Shown here: piece after piece, positions 1 through 12,223 of the stretch
How positions within the stretch are numbered: position 1 is the first letter of the stretch
How the letters are laid out: every line of letters starts with the position of its first letter
The notes under the pieces: model-generated
The model's database searches: none
What the model was told of the DNA's origin: nothing
What the model saw: the letters and a program-made list of their open reading frames with translations, nothing else
Made by a program: the position numbers and the translations under genes
Assembly: GCF_947179165.1 (NCBI RefSeq)
Contig: NC_077239.1
Coordinates: 69,207,134 to 69,271,133, forward strand
Length of the DNA: 64,000 nucleotides
Source: Solanum dulcamara
Lineage: Eukaryota > Streptophyta > Magnoliopsida > Solanales > Solanaceae
Direction of reading: 5' to 3'

Positions 1-716
1 CCTTTAAACATGAGATTATAAACTGATTGTATATAATGAATAAAAGCATCAGAAGAAGCAAATGAAAAAAGTAGATAACCCAAAGTAATCATTTTCGCTA
101 ACTCTTCACGATCCTTCATTTTATTTTACTTCCCAATTAATTTTTTGGTCTATGGGTTTAATCTACCTTGAATTGGTCCAGTAACACCCCTATTCATTTT
201 TTTTCAATCAGTATGAAAATTGTCTAGATGTCTAGTCAATTGACCCGTCCCACCTTTATTACCCTAGGTCTTATGCTCGAAAATTATTTGACAATCTTTA
301 CATTGAACTTTAGTTGTTCCGGCTATTCGTTCAAAATAATGTTATACTAAACTAGTTTTTTTTCTTTCTTTTATAGGTCGTGGAGGAAGATTAACAGTAC
401 TAGGTTGGGCATTATTTATATCAACATCAGGACTAGTTGGTGTAACATCCTCATCATCGTTATTATGTTGTTCTATTTCTACTTCTACTTTCACTTTATT
501 TGGTTCTTATATACCGTAAGTTTCTTGATATTCATATTCATTCATATCATGTGCACCTATACTTATTTCTCCAAATTCACTAGGTGGTACTTCAGACATA
601 CGAGAATAACTTCTACTTGTACTACCTCTATCAGAACCACTTTTTTTCTTATTATCACTACTACCTCCGGGACACAAATTTTTAACACTTTTACCTACAT
701 TTTTTAATCTATCCAT
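1..716 (-). pseudogene. hAT-family transposase, N-terminal part, decayed (runs off window)
   Basis: Read on the minus strand from ATG 716, one frame runs to the window edge: a Ser/Lys-rich N-terminus (MDRLKNVGKS...), an acidic stretch, a BED-type zinc finger (CKDC, then TRHLDNFH, so C-x2-C...H-x4-H) at about 290-220, and near the edge the segment [20 protein letters not shown], which resembles the start of the RICESLEEPER-type hAT core. Six in-frame stops (the first at 507-509) interrupt this frame without shifting it, so this is a point-mutated pseudogene and not a random ORF. The catalytic RNase-H-like fold and dimerisation domain would lie outside the window. The family cuts and pastes DNA with 8-bp target duplications. 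Assignment rests on the finger plus the downstream block. Confidence 0.8.
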
Positions 717-1350
717 TATGCAAATTAAAATAATAAAAATTATAAACACAAAAATTAAATATTTAAATATACTAGAATTAATTTACTAAATAAGAGTAAG
801 AGAAGGAACTATTATACCAAATTATCGGAATCAAATAAAGAATCGTAAAATTGATGAAATGTTGAACACTTGAAAGTTGAAAACTTCCACTTGATGTTAT
901 TAATTTCAAAAAATAATAAAAGATTGCTATCACTTTAAGAGAGAATTGAGAAATTGAGAGAGAATTGGATGATTGTTGGTGGGAAAAAATAAATAAATGT
1001 TGTAGGTATTTATAGAAAAAAATTTGATTAATAATTTTGTTTTTAAAAAACACAATTTTTGCCACTTTTCAGAAAGTTTAGCGTATGGACAACAACCACT
1101 TTTTGAAAAGTGGCCCAACGGATATATGCAATTAAATAATTTATTTTTAAAAATCCCTTACCTGGCCAGTTACCGGTCCCTTACCGGATCTGTCTTATCG
1201 GGCTTGAACAAAAAATTAATCGGACCGACTCAATTCATTAAGAACGTGGGTCAGCTACCGGAGCCGGTCCCTTAGTGGGCCGGTGTTAATTTGCTAGCCA
1301 CCAACGGACCGGCCTAATTGACTGGTATAGATGATGGTTTGTATTTTACC
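717..1350 (-). mobile_element. hAT 5' non-coding and subterminal region
   Basis: Between the transposase start and about 1350 there is no ORF of interest. The stretch 1150-1325 is locally GC-rich and repeats CCGGTCC/GGACCGG-type motifs in both orientations, as subterminal transposase-binding regions of hAT elements often do. Read on the minus strand, the likely outer tip is near 1350 (TGATGGGTAAAATACAAACC), resembling plant hAT ends. The other end is outside the window, so the tip and any 8-bp duplication cannot be verified. Confidence 0.5.
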
Positions 1351-1499
1351 CATCAACGATCAAATAGTTGAGCTCTGTCCACTATTTCTTAAGAAAAAGA
1401 TTCTCTAATGGAGCCTTAATCACCCTTTAACAGTGGTCTATTATTCAAAGTAGACACAACCAATATAATGGTGTTTTTTTACTTGGCTGGTAAACGTAA

Positions 1500-3331
1500 A
1501 AAATTAAGAGTGTTTAAACTTACTAGATTAGGATACATATGTATGAATCATAATTAGTAGAATTTTTTAAAAATGAAAATTAATTGATGAAAAAATAAAT
1601 TATTAAAATTTACACAACTAAATGAGGTTAAACAAGTCATATGATCAATATACTATCCCAATTTACGTGGACTATTATATGATCATACGACTTGTTTAAG
1701 CTCATTTATTTGTGTAAATTTCAATAATTTATTTTTTATTAATAATTATTTTATTTTTTTGACAATATGCTAGTAAGGGCTATAAACTCATACAATATAT
1801 TATTGACAAAGCGTGCAGTCTAGGATTTACAGTAAATTCAATTGAATGTCCTCAATATAATATAATTTATCTAACTTTTTTTTAACTATATACTAACATT
1901 TTTTGACAATTGCATCAATCCACCAATCCATATGCTAGTATTATAAGGTATATGAATTGGTACAATGGTAAAGTGGCTGAACAAATGAAATTCTTACAAA
2001 ACATAGTTGTGGTTTGATAAATATTACTCTGAGGATGTTGATTATATAATTATTACTCATTCTCACACTTCTCTGATTATCGTCCTCAATTTACGTAGAC
2101 TATTATATGATCATATGACTTGTTTAAGCATTTAGTTGTGTAAATTTCAATAATTTATTTTTTTATTAATAATTATTTTCTTTTTTTGACAATATGCTAG
2201 TAAGGGCTATAAACTCATACAATATATTATCAACAAAGCGTGTAGTCTAGGATTTACAGTGAAATCAATTGATGGTCCTCAATATAATATAATTTATCTA
2301 ATTATTTACTTTTTTGCTATATACTAATATGTTTTGACCATTGTATCAATCCACCAATCCATATACTAATATTGTAAGGTATATGAATTGGTACAATGGT
2401 AAAAAAAATATTACTAGTATATAACAAAAAAATAACTAACTAAATTATATTATTTTGAGGACCGTCGATTAAATTCACTTTAAATTCTAGACTACACGCT
2501 TTGTCAATAATATACCATATGAGTTTATAGTTCTTACCAGCATATTGTCAATAAAAGAAATAATTAAGTAATAAATAAATAAATTATTGAAACTTAAACA
2601 AGTAAATAAGCTTAAACAAGTCATATGATCATGTAAGAGTTCACGTAAATTGAGGACGGCGATCAGAGATGCATGAGGATGAGTAGTGGTTATACATTCA
2701 ACATCTTTAGAGCAATTTTTATCAAAACACAAGTATGTTTTGTGAGAATTTCATTTGTTCAACCACAATTCATCGTCAAACATTGTTGATCACTATCCCA
2801 ATTTACTTGGACTCTTATATAATCATATGACTTGTTTAACCTCATTTAGTTGTGTAAATTTTAATAATTATGAATGAAGGTCTTACACTATGCTTAGTTT
2901 GTTCCTCAACTTATTATAGTCTAGCCATACTAAGACAATCATCCATAATAAACTTACTAGATTAAGATACATATGTATAGATCATAACTAGTAGAATTTT
3001 AAAAAGAGAATAATTAATTGATAAAAAATCTATATTAAAATTTACACAATTAAATGAGTTTAAACAAGTCATATGATCATATAAGAGTGCCGTAAATTGA
3101 GAACAGCGATCAAAGATGTATGAGGATAAGTTGTGGTTGGAAAAATGAAATCCTCACAAAACATACTTATACTTTGGTAAACATTACTCTGAGGATGTTA
3201 ATTGTATGACCACTACTCATCCTCACATATCTCTGATCGTCGTCCCCAATTTACGTGGACTCTTATTTGATCATATGACTTGTTTAAACTCATTTATTTG
3301 TGTAAATTTCAATAATTTATTTTTTTATTAA
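1500..3331. repeat. Foldback/tandem repeat cluster (~0.4 kb units, both orientations)
   Basis: A unit starting near GACAATATGCTAGTAAGG occurs at 1761 and again at 2188 (period 427 bp), followed by an inverted copy at about 2440-2700 and further direct pieces to 3331. Short arms such as AAACAAGTCATATGATCA recur in both orientations, for example a hairpin at 1622-1705. No protein is encoded. The array continues after the LTR insertion at 15484. It looks like a cluster of non-autonomous foldback or MITE-like elements; the family is not recognised. Confidence 0.7.
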
Positions 3332-3771
3332 TGTAACAACCCCTAAAATGTTGTATGTCGGTATTTCAATTCTCGACGAAAATAATACATCCTATGTATT
3401 TTGGGTATAACTTTTCATAGGTTGGTCCAAATTAGGTGATTAAAATTTCTGGGTAACCACAACATCCTTACCTACAACTTTCATGAAGAACATATCTTAA
3501 GAATCGGAGTATAAGTAGGTCAAATAAATTAATCTTTACAAGATATAGTACTCTGACGGAATTGAGTGTTTATAGAAGAAAATTCATATCTCACTGTAGG
3601 TTGCTCCAAATTGGTTTATTCTTGAATGATATGAAACTATACTTCCATATCTACAATTCTTGTGAAGACACCAAATCCTAATAAGGAATTTATCTTATTC
3701 AAACACAACTCTGAAAAAGAGTATTCTGTTAAAAAGAACTCATCTTACCTACCATGGAAAGATCTAGATAC

Positions 3772-3836
3772 ATTTGACATCATTTATGACATAAATTGTC
3801 CTCCATTTAACATCATTCATGACATCAATATATTCC
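3772..3836 (+). promoter_or_regulatory. U3 repeat cluster in solo LTR
   Basis: Two tandem copies of a ~35 bp motif built around the palindrome-like GACATCATT.ATGACAT lie 440-500 bp into the LTR and about 65 bp upstream of the TATA-like box. Element E has the equivalent cluster at 43225-43330. The bZIP-like look of the motif is an observation; a regulatory role is inferred. Confidence 0.45.
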
Positions 3837-3898
3837 ATTAAATTTTTAGATTTTTCTTTATAATTATTTTATTTATTGTTAGGTCCCTCTTTCCCACC

Positions 3899-3905
3899 TA
3901 TAAAT
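3899..3905 (+). promoter_or_regulatory. TATA-like box of solo LTR
   Basis: CCTATAAATACCC lies 567 bp into the LTR and is followed by a pyrimidine-rich leader with CTCTCTATATAC. The same context is conserved in reverse in element E (43176-43182), which supports a real LTR promoter. Confidence 0.6.
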
Positions 3906-6375
3906 ACCCACCTTATTTCCTCATTTTATTCATCAAGCTTTCTTAAGCATTTCTTCTCTCTATATACTTCTTCTCAAATATAGTTTTAGTTTTAGTAGTA
4001 TAAAAATACTACTCCGATGATTCTTATACTACGGGTAGTACATAAAACGCTCCGGCGAGAAGAGAAGGCTAGGGGTCCAAGAGTGTTCCAATTCAGAGTA
4101 AACCTTCGGATTTAAGGTATGTAAGGCTTTCATAGCATTGGATTGAGTTTGTCCATGCACCCAATATTTAAATTCATTATAATTGAGTTATAGTTGAGTT
4201 TTATCCAAATCTTGAATTCTAAATAAATTAATTCTTCTTCTATTGAGTTTGATATATTTATGCATTAATATTATTATTATTGTTATCTCTCATATTATTG
4301 GAATTATTGTTCATGGCTACTTTCCCATGAATCCTAATTGATTTGATGTTCATGAATATTTTTACACATATTTTGAGTAAAGATGTTGGCTTTTTATTAT
4401 TTTCATTGATAAAAAGAAAGTTATATGAATTAATACTATATATGTATTTTATTGAGTTTTGAAAGAGCAAAAGAGTTGAGTTTGAATGAATTTGAGCAAA
4501 TGATATTTTGAGCAAGATGTTTTGATATGATGTAAATGATGTTTTTGGAAGTATAATGATTGATGAACATGAAATGAGATGAGTTTGATGATTTAAATTA
4601 AAGTCCAATGAGACTAGATGATGAGTTTATTATGAGCACATATTTTGGGAGTAGTATTGAGCACCGAGTTGGGTAAGAGTTTAATTGACTCAATGTCATG
4701 CCCCGGGAGGGTACCCTAGACGTAACCGGCACCCGAAGGCCATTTCTGACCTCCGAGCGAACCACCAAGTCCAGTCACACATTCATTCAATCACATTCTC
4801 TTAGCGAAAACTCAATTAATGAAATACTATTCGCAATATGAGGGCCGAAGGCCAAATATTTATAAACTCGACAAACACATAAAATAAGATTCCTCAAAAT
4901 AACCGTTCAACCTCCCCACACTCCAGTCTATGAAGCCTCTATCTAAGTCCAAGAGGTGCCAATGACAAGTCCATGGCTATCAATAATCAAAATAAAGGAA
5001 ATGACAACAAAACTGTACAAGAAGACTCAACATCCTCCGGGAACTAGGAGGACTCACCAACTAGCTGGGAGCGTATGTGGATCTATAACGGAGCGCCGGT
5101 TGATGACCGCTAGTACCTGTCTCTGCATCATGAAATGATGCAGGCAAAATAGCGTCAGTACATGGAATGTACGAGTATGTAAAATGGCTGAATACAACGA
5201 ACATCAAGGAAGAATTTATCAACTCGGAAGCTCAACTCAAGAGGAATAACAACTCAATCAAATGTCCTAAGTCTAAACAAAAATATGATTTAGACGGGAC
5301 CAATCACATACAATTCAACTCAATCTGACTCAGAGTACTATCAAGACCTATTTGGGAGTTTTTCTTACCCGACAACCATCACTTATGAGCCAGTGAAAGT
5401 ACAACAAACCGATGTTGTTGCCGCGTCCGTTCATACCTTGCCAGGGTATGAACGAATCAACCAATCATGGATCTAATCCAACCAAGTCGTATAATGTCAG
5501 GACAAATATTTTTGGGGAAACATCCGACTTTAACGGTTCAATCCCCTCCTACGTTTGACAACGTAGTTATTGGGTTCGAGTATGGACTTTACTCTTGCCC
5601 AATTCGGTGCTCGATACTCCTCCAAAGACTCAATGCTCATAAAACTCCATCCAATCAACTCAATCAAATCATATCGACAAGTCTCATTACAACCTTGTCA
5701 ACTCATCAACTCTATCATGATCAAATCTTTTCCAATCATACTATCCGGTCAATCTCAGTCATATCTTTCAAAAGAAATTTGAATGCACATTTATAGCAAC
5801 ATATAAGCACAACCAATCATTTCCTCTATCCATTTACTCAATCTTTGAAACTCATCACAACTCCAAGGCTTTAAGTCAACAATTTAAGATAAGCAACATT
5901 TTTAAGAAAATAGCATCCTTCATCATAATCCACATAATTAAGAAGATCAATAAAATATATTTAATAACTCATCTTCATCGACTCATACTCACATAAAGGC
6001 TTAATTTAGAAACTTCTTGGCTCAACAACATCAACACATATAGAATCAAATACATAGGGGACAAAGTTCATACAAGCATAAACCACACCAAGAAACTCCA
6101 TTTCTATGGACATCTAACCTCAAAGCAAGAGTAGGGCACATGAGTGGACTCACCCCATGTTTTAGATAGCCTTACATGCCTTAGTGAAGACTTGGAGAAA
6201 ACCTTGATGTTGGGTCTTCAATGGAGGACTCAAATCTTGAAGCTCTTGGGACAAATCTTTGTTGAGAATGGAGAAGAAGAAGGAGATGAAGAAGAGAGAG
6301 GGAGAGAGGAATTTCTAGGGCTTTTAGAGAGAGAGTGATGGATTGAAAATGATCCCAAAATGTGCTAAGGCTGAT

Positions 6376-6386
6376 ACATATATAAT
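6376..6386 (-). promoter_or_regulatory. TATA-like box, element A 3' LTR
   Basis: On the minus strand AATTATATATGTATC lies about 770 bp into the LTR, directly downstream of the GC-rich palindrome cluster and upstream of a CTCTCT-rich leader. The same box is at about 13907-13917 in the 5' LTR, where it would drive the element's RNA. Confidence 0.5.
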
Positions 6387-6439
6387 TTGGAATAATTCCT
6401 AAATTGCCCCTCCTTAAAAGTTCTGAAAAATAGGCGAAA

Positions 6440-6740
6440 ATGCACCTGGCGCGATAGTGGCGCATCGCGCCATTGCAGCGCCAGGACGATTATGCCTAAA
6501 AACCTGCACACCTCGTAGTGGCGCGCTGCATCAGAGAAAAAACTACTGAGGCATGTTTCTGGCGCGATAGTGGCGCGTCGCGCCCTTACAACGCTAAGGC
6601 CATATTTTCTTGGTTCTAGAAATTTAGCCTGAAAAACCCTGCACAACTTTTAGTGGCGCGTCGCGCCAAGGACCAAACTACTGAGGCATGTTTCTAGCGC
6701 GATAGTGGCGCATCGCGCCCTTATGGCGCCAGGGCCATTT
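6440..6740 (-). promoter_or_regulatory. GC-rich palindromic motif cluster, element A 3' LTR
   Basis: At least five copies of a CpG-dense motif (variants of GGCGCGATAGTGGCGCATCG and the palindrome GGCGCGTCGCGCC) lie 410-710 bp into an otherwise AT-rich LTR. The 5' LTR has the same cluster at about 13975-14265, and element D has related motifs at 29760-29930. It sits just upstream of the TATA-like box, so a U3 enhancer or methylation-sensitive control region is a fair inference. Confidence 0.5.
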
Positions 6741-7154
6741 CCCCAGCAGTTGCAACCCAGGCCAAAAAATGAAATTCCTGCCGTGCTAGTTCATCTTAGG
6801 ATCGTCATATCTTTTGACTCCGAACTCCAAAATTTACGTTCTTGGTGGCGTTGGAAAGAAGACTCGACGACCTTAAATTTGATAGGTCGTGGGCCACCCA
6901 GATTGACGTCCTTCAAAAGATAGGATCGTTAAAAGTCGACCCTTATACGAACTAATCATAAACTTAGCCACGACGGATCTTTTGGACTTAGCTCGGTCCT
7001 AGGGGTCCTTAGTGACCCCACATCACCTCTAACACTGCTCAGTCCCTCAGAGACTCATCTTAACTCATGAATATACTTCAAGATACTCGGGTTCGACCCC
7101 TCCCAAACATAAGAAGGGTCCGAATCTTTGGAAAAATTTTGAGGGGTGTTACAT

Positions 7155-7169
7155 TATCACCCCCTTGGG
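7155..7169 (-). other. Polypurine tract of element A
   Basis: On the minus strand ATCCCAAGGGGGTGATAA immediately precedes the 3' LTR. It follows the conserved block TCATTCGAGGACGAATGA seen before the 3' LTRs of related elements here (36628-36645). It is the expected plus-strand DNA primer site. Confidence 0.85.
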
Positions 7170-7297
7170 ATCATTCGTCCTCGAATGATGAGAAATCAAG
7201 AACAGACTCAGGGTGCAAATCACAATCAAAACTCAGTCATTCAATCATTCAAATTCTCAATCAATTATCAATCAAGACTCAAGATGCACAAATGAAT

Positions 7298-10200
7298 TCA
7301 AATCAAGGAAATGGACATTACCTTCAATATTCTCATCGTTAGGCACGAATAGATGGGATATTTAGATTTCATGGCTTCCTCCGCTTCCCATGTGGCTTCC
7401 TCAACAAATTGGTTCCTCCACAGGACTTTGACTGAGGCGACTTCTTTGTTCCTCAGTTTGCGAACTTGGCGATCAAGAATTTGGACCGGAACCTCTTCAT
7501 AAGACAAGCTATCCTTAATTCCAATGCTATCAATGGGGACTACCAACGAAGGATCGCCCAAGTACTTTTTTAACATCGAAACGTGGAATACCGGATGAAT
7601 AGAGGCTAGCTCTAAAGGCAACCCCAACTCATAAGCAACACTCCTAATCTGCCTCAAGATCTGGTAAGGACCAATATATCGAGGACTAAGCTTCCCCTTC
7701 TTTCCAAACCTTATGACACCCTTCATGGGTGATACTTTCAAGTACACCCAATCTCCCACCTTAAACTCCAAGCCTCTCCTCCTCACGTTAGTGTAAGATT
7801 TTTGGCGGCTTTGGGCTGTCTTTAGCCTATCTTGAATAAATCTCACCTTCTCCATAGCTTGGTGAACAAGGTCAGGCCCAATCAACTCGGCTTCACCAAC
7901 TTCAAACCACCCAATGGTCGATCTACACCTCCTCCCATACAAAGCTTCATAAGGAGCCATTTGAATGCTTGCATGATAGCTATTGTTGTATGCAAACTCT
8001 ATGAGAGGTAAGTGATCATCCCAATTTCCCTTGAAGTCGAGCACACATGCCCTCAACATATCTTCCAATGTCTGGATGGTGCGATCTGCTTGGCCATCTG
8101 TCTGGGGATGGAAGGCTGTACTCAAGTTCACCCTCGAACCTAATCCCTTCTGAAAGGATTTCCAAAATTGGGAAGTGAATTGAGCTCCTCTGTCTGAGAT
8201 GATAGACAAAGGGACCCCATGCAATCTGACGATCTCCTGTATATACAACTTTGCATAATCTTCTGCGGTATCAGTAGTCTTAACCGCCAAGAAGTGAGTT
8301 GATTTCGTCATTCTATCCACAATCACCCAAATGGAATCATGTTGCTTTCGGGACTTCGGCAAGCCTGTAATAAAGTCCATGTTGATCATCTCCCATTTCC
8401 ATTCTGGAATTTCTATAGTTTGGGCTAAACCACATGGCCTTTGATGCTCAACCTTCACCTGTTGGCAATTCGGGCACTTGGAAACAAATTCCGCAATATC
8501 TCTCTTCATCCTACTTCACCAATAGATTTCCCTCAAGTCATGATACATTTTCGTGGAGCCTGGATGAATAGAATATCTGGAACTATGCACTTCGGCCATA
8601 ATCCTCCCTCGAACATCATCGACATCAGGTACACACAATCTACCTTGGTACCTCAACACACCATCTCCCCCTTTGGTGAAAACCATCAACCCTTGTTTGT
8701 GAACCAATTCCTTCAACCGAAGGAGAATGGGGTCCTGATCTTGTTTCTCCTTTACCTCTGCTACAAGTGAGGATGTAGCCCCATCTCGAACGTTTACTCC
8801 ACCTTCATTATTCTCTTCGAGTCGAACTCCCAATCGGGCTAATCTATGTACTTCCTTCGCCAATTCCCTCCTTCCTTCCTCCACATGGGCAGTGCTACCT
8901 ATAGACAACCTGCTAAGAGCATCAGCAACAACATTAGCTTTACCTGGATGGTAGAGGATTCTCATGTCGTAGTCCTTGAGTAGCTCAAGCCATCTTCTTT
9001 GCCTCAGGTTGAGTTTCCTCTGGCTGAAGACATATTGCAAGCTCTTATGATCGGTGAATACGTCGACATGCACTCCATACAAGTAGTGGTGCCAGATTTT
9101 AAGCGCGAATACCACAGCTGCCAGCTCAAGGTCATGAGTTGGGTAATTCTTCTCATGAACCTTAAGCTGTCTCGAAGCATAGGCTATCACCTTTCCCTTC
9201 TGCATCAGTACACAGCCCAACCCGATTCTAGATGCATCACAATAGACCACAAAGTCCTCTGTCCCATCGGACAGAGTCAAGACAGGAGCAGTGGTTAGCT
9301 TGGCCTTCAGTTTCTAGAAACTCTCCTCACAAGCATCGAACCATTGGAACTTAGCCTTCTTTTGGGTCAGCTTAGTCAATGGTGATGATATGGATGAGAA
9401 TCCCTCTACAAACCTTTGATAATACCCGGCCAAACCCAGGAAGCTCCTTATCTCTGTCGGGGATGTGGGTCTAGGACAATTCTTCACAACTTCAATTTTC
9501 TGAGTATCAACCTGAATACCATCTTCAGATACAATGTGGCCTAAGAAGGCCATTGATGCAAGCCAAAATTCACATTTGGAGAACTTTGCATACAGTACCT
9601 GGTCTCTCAAAGTTTGTAAAACAACTCTAAGATGATAGGCGTGCTCCTCTTCATTCTTGGAGTAGACCAGAATATCATCTATGAATACAATCACAAACAT
9701 ATCGAAATATGGTTTAAACACCCGATTCATGAGATCCATAAAAGCCGCGGGGGCATTAGTCAACCCGAAGGACATGACCAAAAATTCAAAGTGGCCATAA
9801 CGAGTCCAAAAAGTAGTCTTCGGAATATCACATTCCCTCACCTTCAACTGATGGTAGCCGGATCTCAAGTCTATCTTTGAGAAACACGTGGCACCTTGAA
9901 GTTGGTCAAATAAATCATCTATTCGGGGGAGAGGGTATTTGTTCTTTACGGTGACCTTGTTTAGCTGCCGATAATCAATACACATTCTAAGGGACCCATC
10001 TTTCTTTTGCACAAATAGGACGGGAGCACCCCATGGTGAGACGCTCGGCCTAATGAATCCCTTATCCAACAAGTCCTTCAATTGCTCCTTCAACTCCTTC
10101 AACTCAGCTGGGTCCATTCTATAAGGAGGAATTGAGATAGGCTGGGTATCAGGAAGAACATCAATCCCAAAGTCAATCTCCCTATCAGGAGGGACTCCAG

Positions 10201-12007
10201 GCAGATCTTCAGGAAAGACATCCGGAAACTCGTTGACAATCGGAACCGACTCAAGGGATGGAGACTCAACATTGCCATCTTTCACTCGGACAATGTGATA
10301 GATACACCCTTTTGAGATTAGCTTCCTGGCCCTAAGGTAAGAAATAAACTTACCCTTAGGCATAACAGGACTACCCCTCCACTCTAATACAGCTTCGTTT
10401 GGGAATTTGAATGTGACAATCTAAGTTCTACAATCAATAGAGGCATAACAAGCATAAAACCAGTCCATGCTAAGGATCACATCGAAATCAACCATGTCTA
10501 ACTCAACCAAGTCAGCCAAGGTATCCCTGTGATGAATTGACACAGTGCAATCTCTATAGACTCTCTCAGCTAAGAAAGAATCACCGACAGAAGTAGCTAT
10601 ACTGAAAGGCTCAAGAAGACATTCGAGAATTTTATTGAATTTACTAGCCACATAAGGAGTCACAAAAGATAGGGTGGCACCCGGATCCATCAACACATAA
10701 CAATCAAGAGAAGAGACTTGAATCATACCCGTCACGATGTTTGGAGAGTTCTCTTGATCTTGGCGACTACCCATAGCATATAAACAGTTTGTACCTCCAT
10801 CGGTGCCTGAAGTAGTGCCCCTTTGATTACCTCTAGTCGGTGGTGCGGTGGTAGAATGCTGGGCCCTGTTCCCCCATGCTGGACACTCTCTCTGAAAGTG
10901 GTCTCTTTGGCCACACTTATAGCAACCAGCCCTTCCCGCTCTGCACTCTCCCAAGTGGAACTTACCATACTTGACGCATGGTGGCTTCCCTTGCGATCCT
11001 TGACCCATGCTAGATTTGGATTGCGAACCCCGAGGTCTGAAATCCTGGCGACTCTATCCTTGCCGATCATACCTGTTCTGCGGCATAGGTGCACTTGCGG
11101 TAGATGAGGCGTAGTTGGAAGGCCTCTTCTGGAAGAAGGACCTGTTTCCCTTGCTTTGCCTCTGCTCATTCTCATGCCCGGCTGATCTTGCCTTCTTGCT
11201 CAAATGCTCCTCTCTGTCCTTTCTCTTCTCCTCCTCCACCTGTTGGGCGTACACCATTAACCTTGAAATATCCATATCAGAGATCAACAATGCTGCTTTG
11301 CACTCCTTCTTCACATGCCTCCCTAATCCGGAGACAAACTTCCTCATCTTTGACCTCACATCAGGAATCATTTCTGGAGCATACCTGGATAGCTAGATGA
11401 ACTTCAGGCTATACTCCTTAATGGTCATGCCTTCTTGTTTTAGATTCACAAATTCCTCCACTTTCGTTTCCCTCAATTCTCGGGGAAAGAAGTGGTCAAG
11501 GAAGGCTCCCTCAAATTCATCCCATCTAGCAGGTTCAGCATCCTCACCCCTACCCTGTTCCCATTGGTTATACCAAATGTTTGCCGCATCTTTGAGTTGA
11601 TAAGACACCAACTCAACCCCCTCAATTTCTGTAGCATGCATAGCTTTTAGAATTTTCCACATCTCATCAATAAAGTTTTGGGGATCTTCATCAACTTTAG
11701 AACCCGTGAATGCCGACGGATTCATCCTCAGAAAGTCTCTAATTCTAGTGGCAGCAGATGGCTCTTGGGAACTAGAGTTAAGAGTCGGCGAACTCTGATT
11801 ACCACTTCGGGCAGCCATTAAGTGCGTGAGCATTGTGATCGCCCCACGAAATTCTGCCTCTGATGTGGGCGCAGGTGGAGTAGCAGGCACTTGAGGTGTC
11901 TCCGCATATCTCGCAGGTCGGCCTCTAGCCCTTGCTGGGCGTACCTCTGACTATGGCATCCCTGCATTATCAACATTCCTTTGGCTAGCAATACATTTAG
12001 GAGGCAT
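7298..12007 (-). pseudogene. Element A gag-pol polyprotein with six in-frame stops
   Basis: One frame of about 1,569 codons from ATG 12007. Order: Gag (about residues 80-205), CCHC knuckle (362-375, CYKCGQRDHFQREC), aspartic protease (DPGATLSFV at 441), reverse transcriptase (FIDD at 775-778), RNase H (YCDAS near 924), integrase zinc finger (HPGS, CPNC at 1178-1181), integrase core with D1211 and D1272, and a C-terminal chromodomain (about 1510-1560). Stops lie at 11951, 11393, 11054, 10421, 9314 (all TAG) and 8516 (TGA); positions are the low coordinate. No frameshift separates them. The third integrase catalytic residue (1308) is Asp where the family has Glu. The protein would copy and integrate the element; this copy cannot make it whole. 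Confidence 0.93.
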
Positions 12008-12207
12008 TATCTGTAACGTATAAATGCACGAATTAGAAAGGAGTTTCATAGAGTTTAACTCTATCGCACAAATTTAGGGTATGAAAGAAGTGAAACAATA
12101 CCTAATGTCTTATAGCCTTCTGATTATAAGTGTGGTGCACAACACACTCATAAGCAAGAATCTACTAGACACGGCTTCATAGACTCCCTAGGACACTTGA
12201 ACTCTGT

Positions 12208-12219
12208 GCTCTGATACCA
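12208..12219 (-). other. Primer binding site (tRNA-iMet) of element A
   Basis: On the minus strand TGGTATCAGAGC lies four bases inside the 5' LTR end (LTR ends ...GTGACA, then AACA). It is complementary to the 3' end of plant initiator methionine tRNA and primes minus-strand synthesis. Confidence 0.92.
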
Positions 12220-12223
12220 TGTT

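Larger units (their letters stand above)
4694..7153 (-). repeat. Element A, 3' LTR
   Basis: This is the LTR downstream of pol on the minus strand: TGTAACACCCC at its start (7153) and CATGACA at its end (4694). It is 2,460 bp and differs from the 5' LTR at 12224-14685 only by scattered substitutions and tiny indels. It contains a GC-rich palindrome cluster and a TATA-like box. ORFs within it reappear in the other LTR only because the LTRs are copies; they are not genes. Confidence 0.95.

Noticed and set aside
405..707. 100-residue plus-strand ORF near the left edge
   Set aside because: It is the opposite strand of the hAT transposase frame; composition is hydrophobic filler without domain likeness.
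4258..4608. 116-residue minus-strand ORF
   Set aside because: Lies inside the solo LTR antisense to it, Asn/Ile-rich low complexity, with no conserved counterpart ORF in the element E LTR.
6181..6646. Overlapping ORFs in the element A LTR that recur near 13897-14178
   Set aside because: Recurrence is explained by the LTR duplication; they span the GC-rich motif cluster and have no protein signature.
6440..6740. Regularly spaced palindromic repeats resembling a CRISPR array
   Set aside because: Repeat and spacer lengths are irregular, the repeats degenerate, and they lie in the LTR of a plant retrotransposon; CRISPR does not occur here.
12208..12219. Possible tRNA gene because of tRNA-Met complementarity
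   Set aside because: Only the 12-nt primer site is present; no cloverleaf or A/B boxes.
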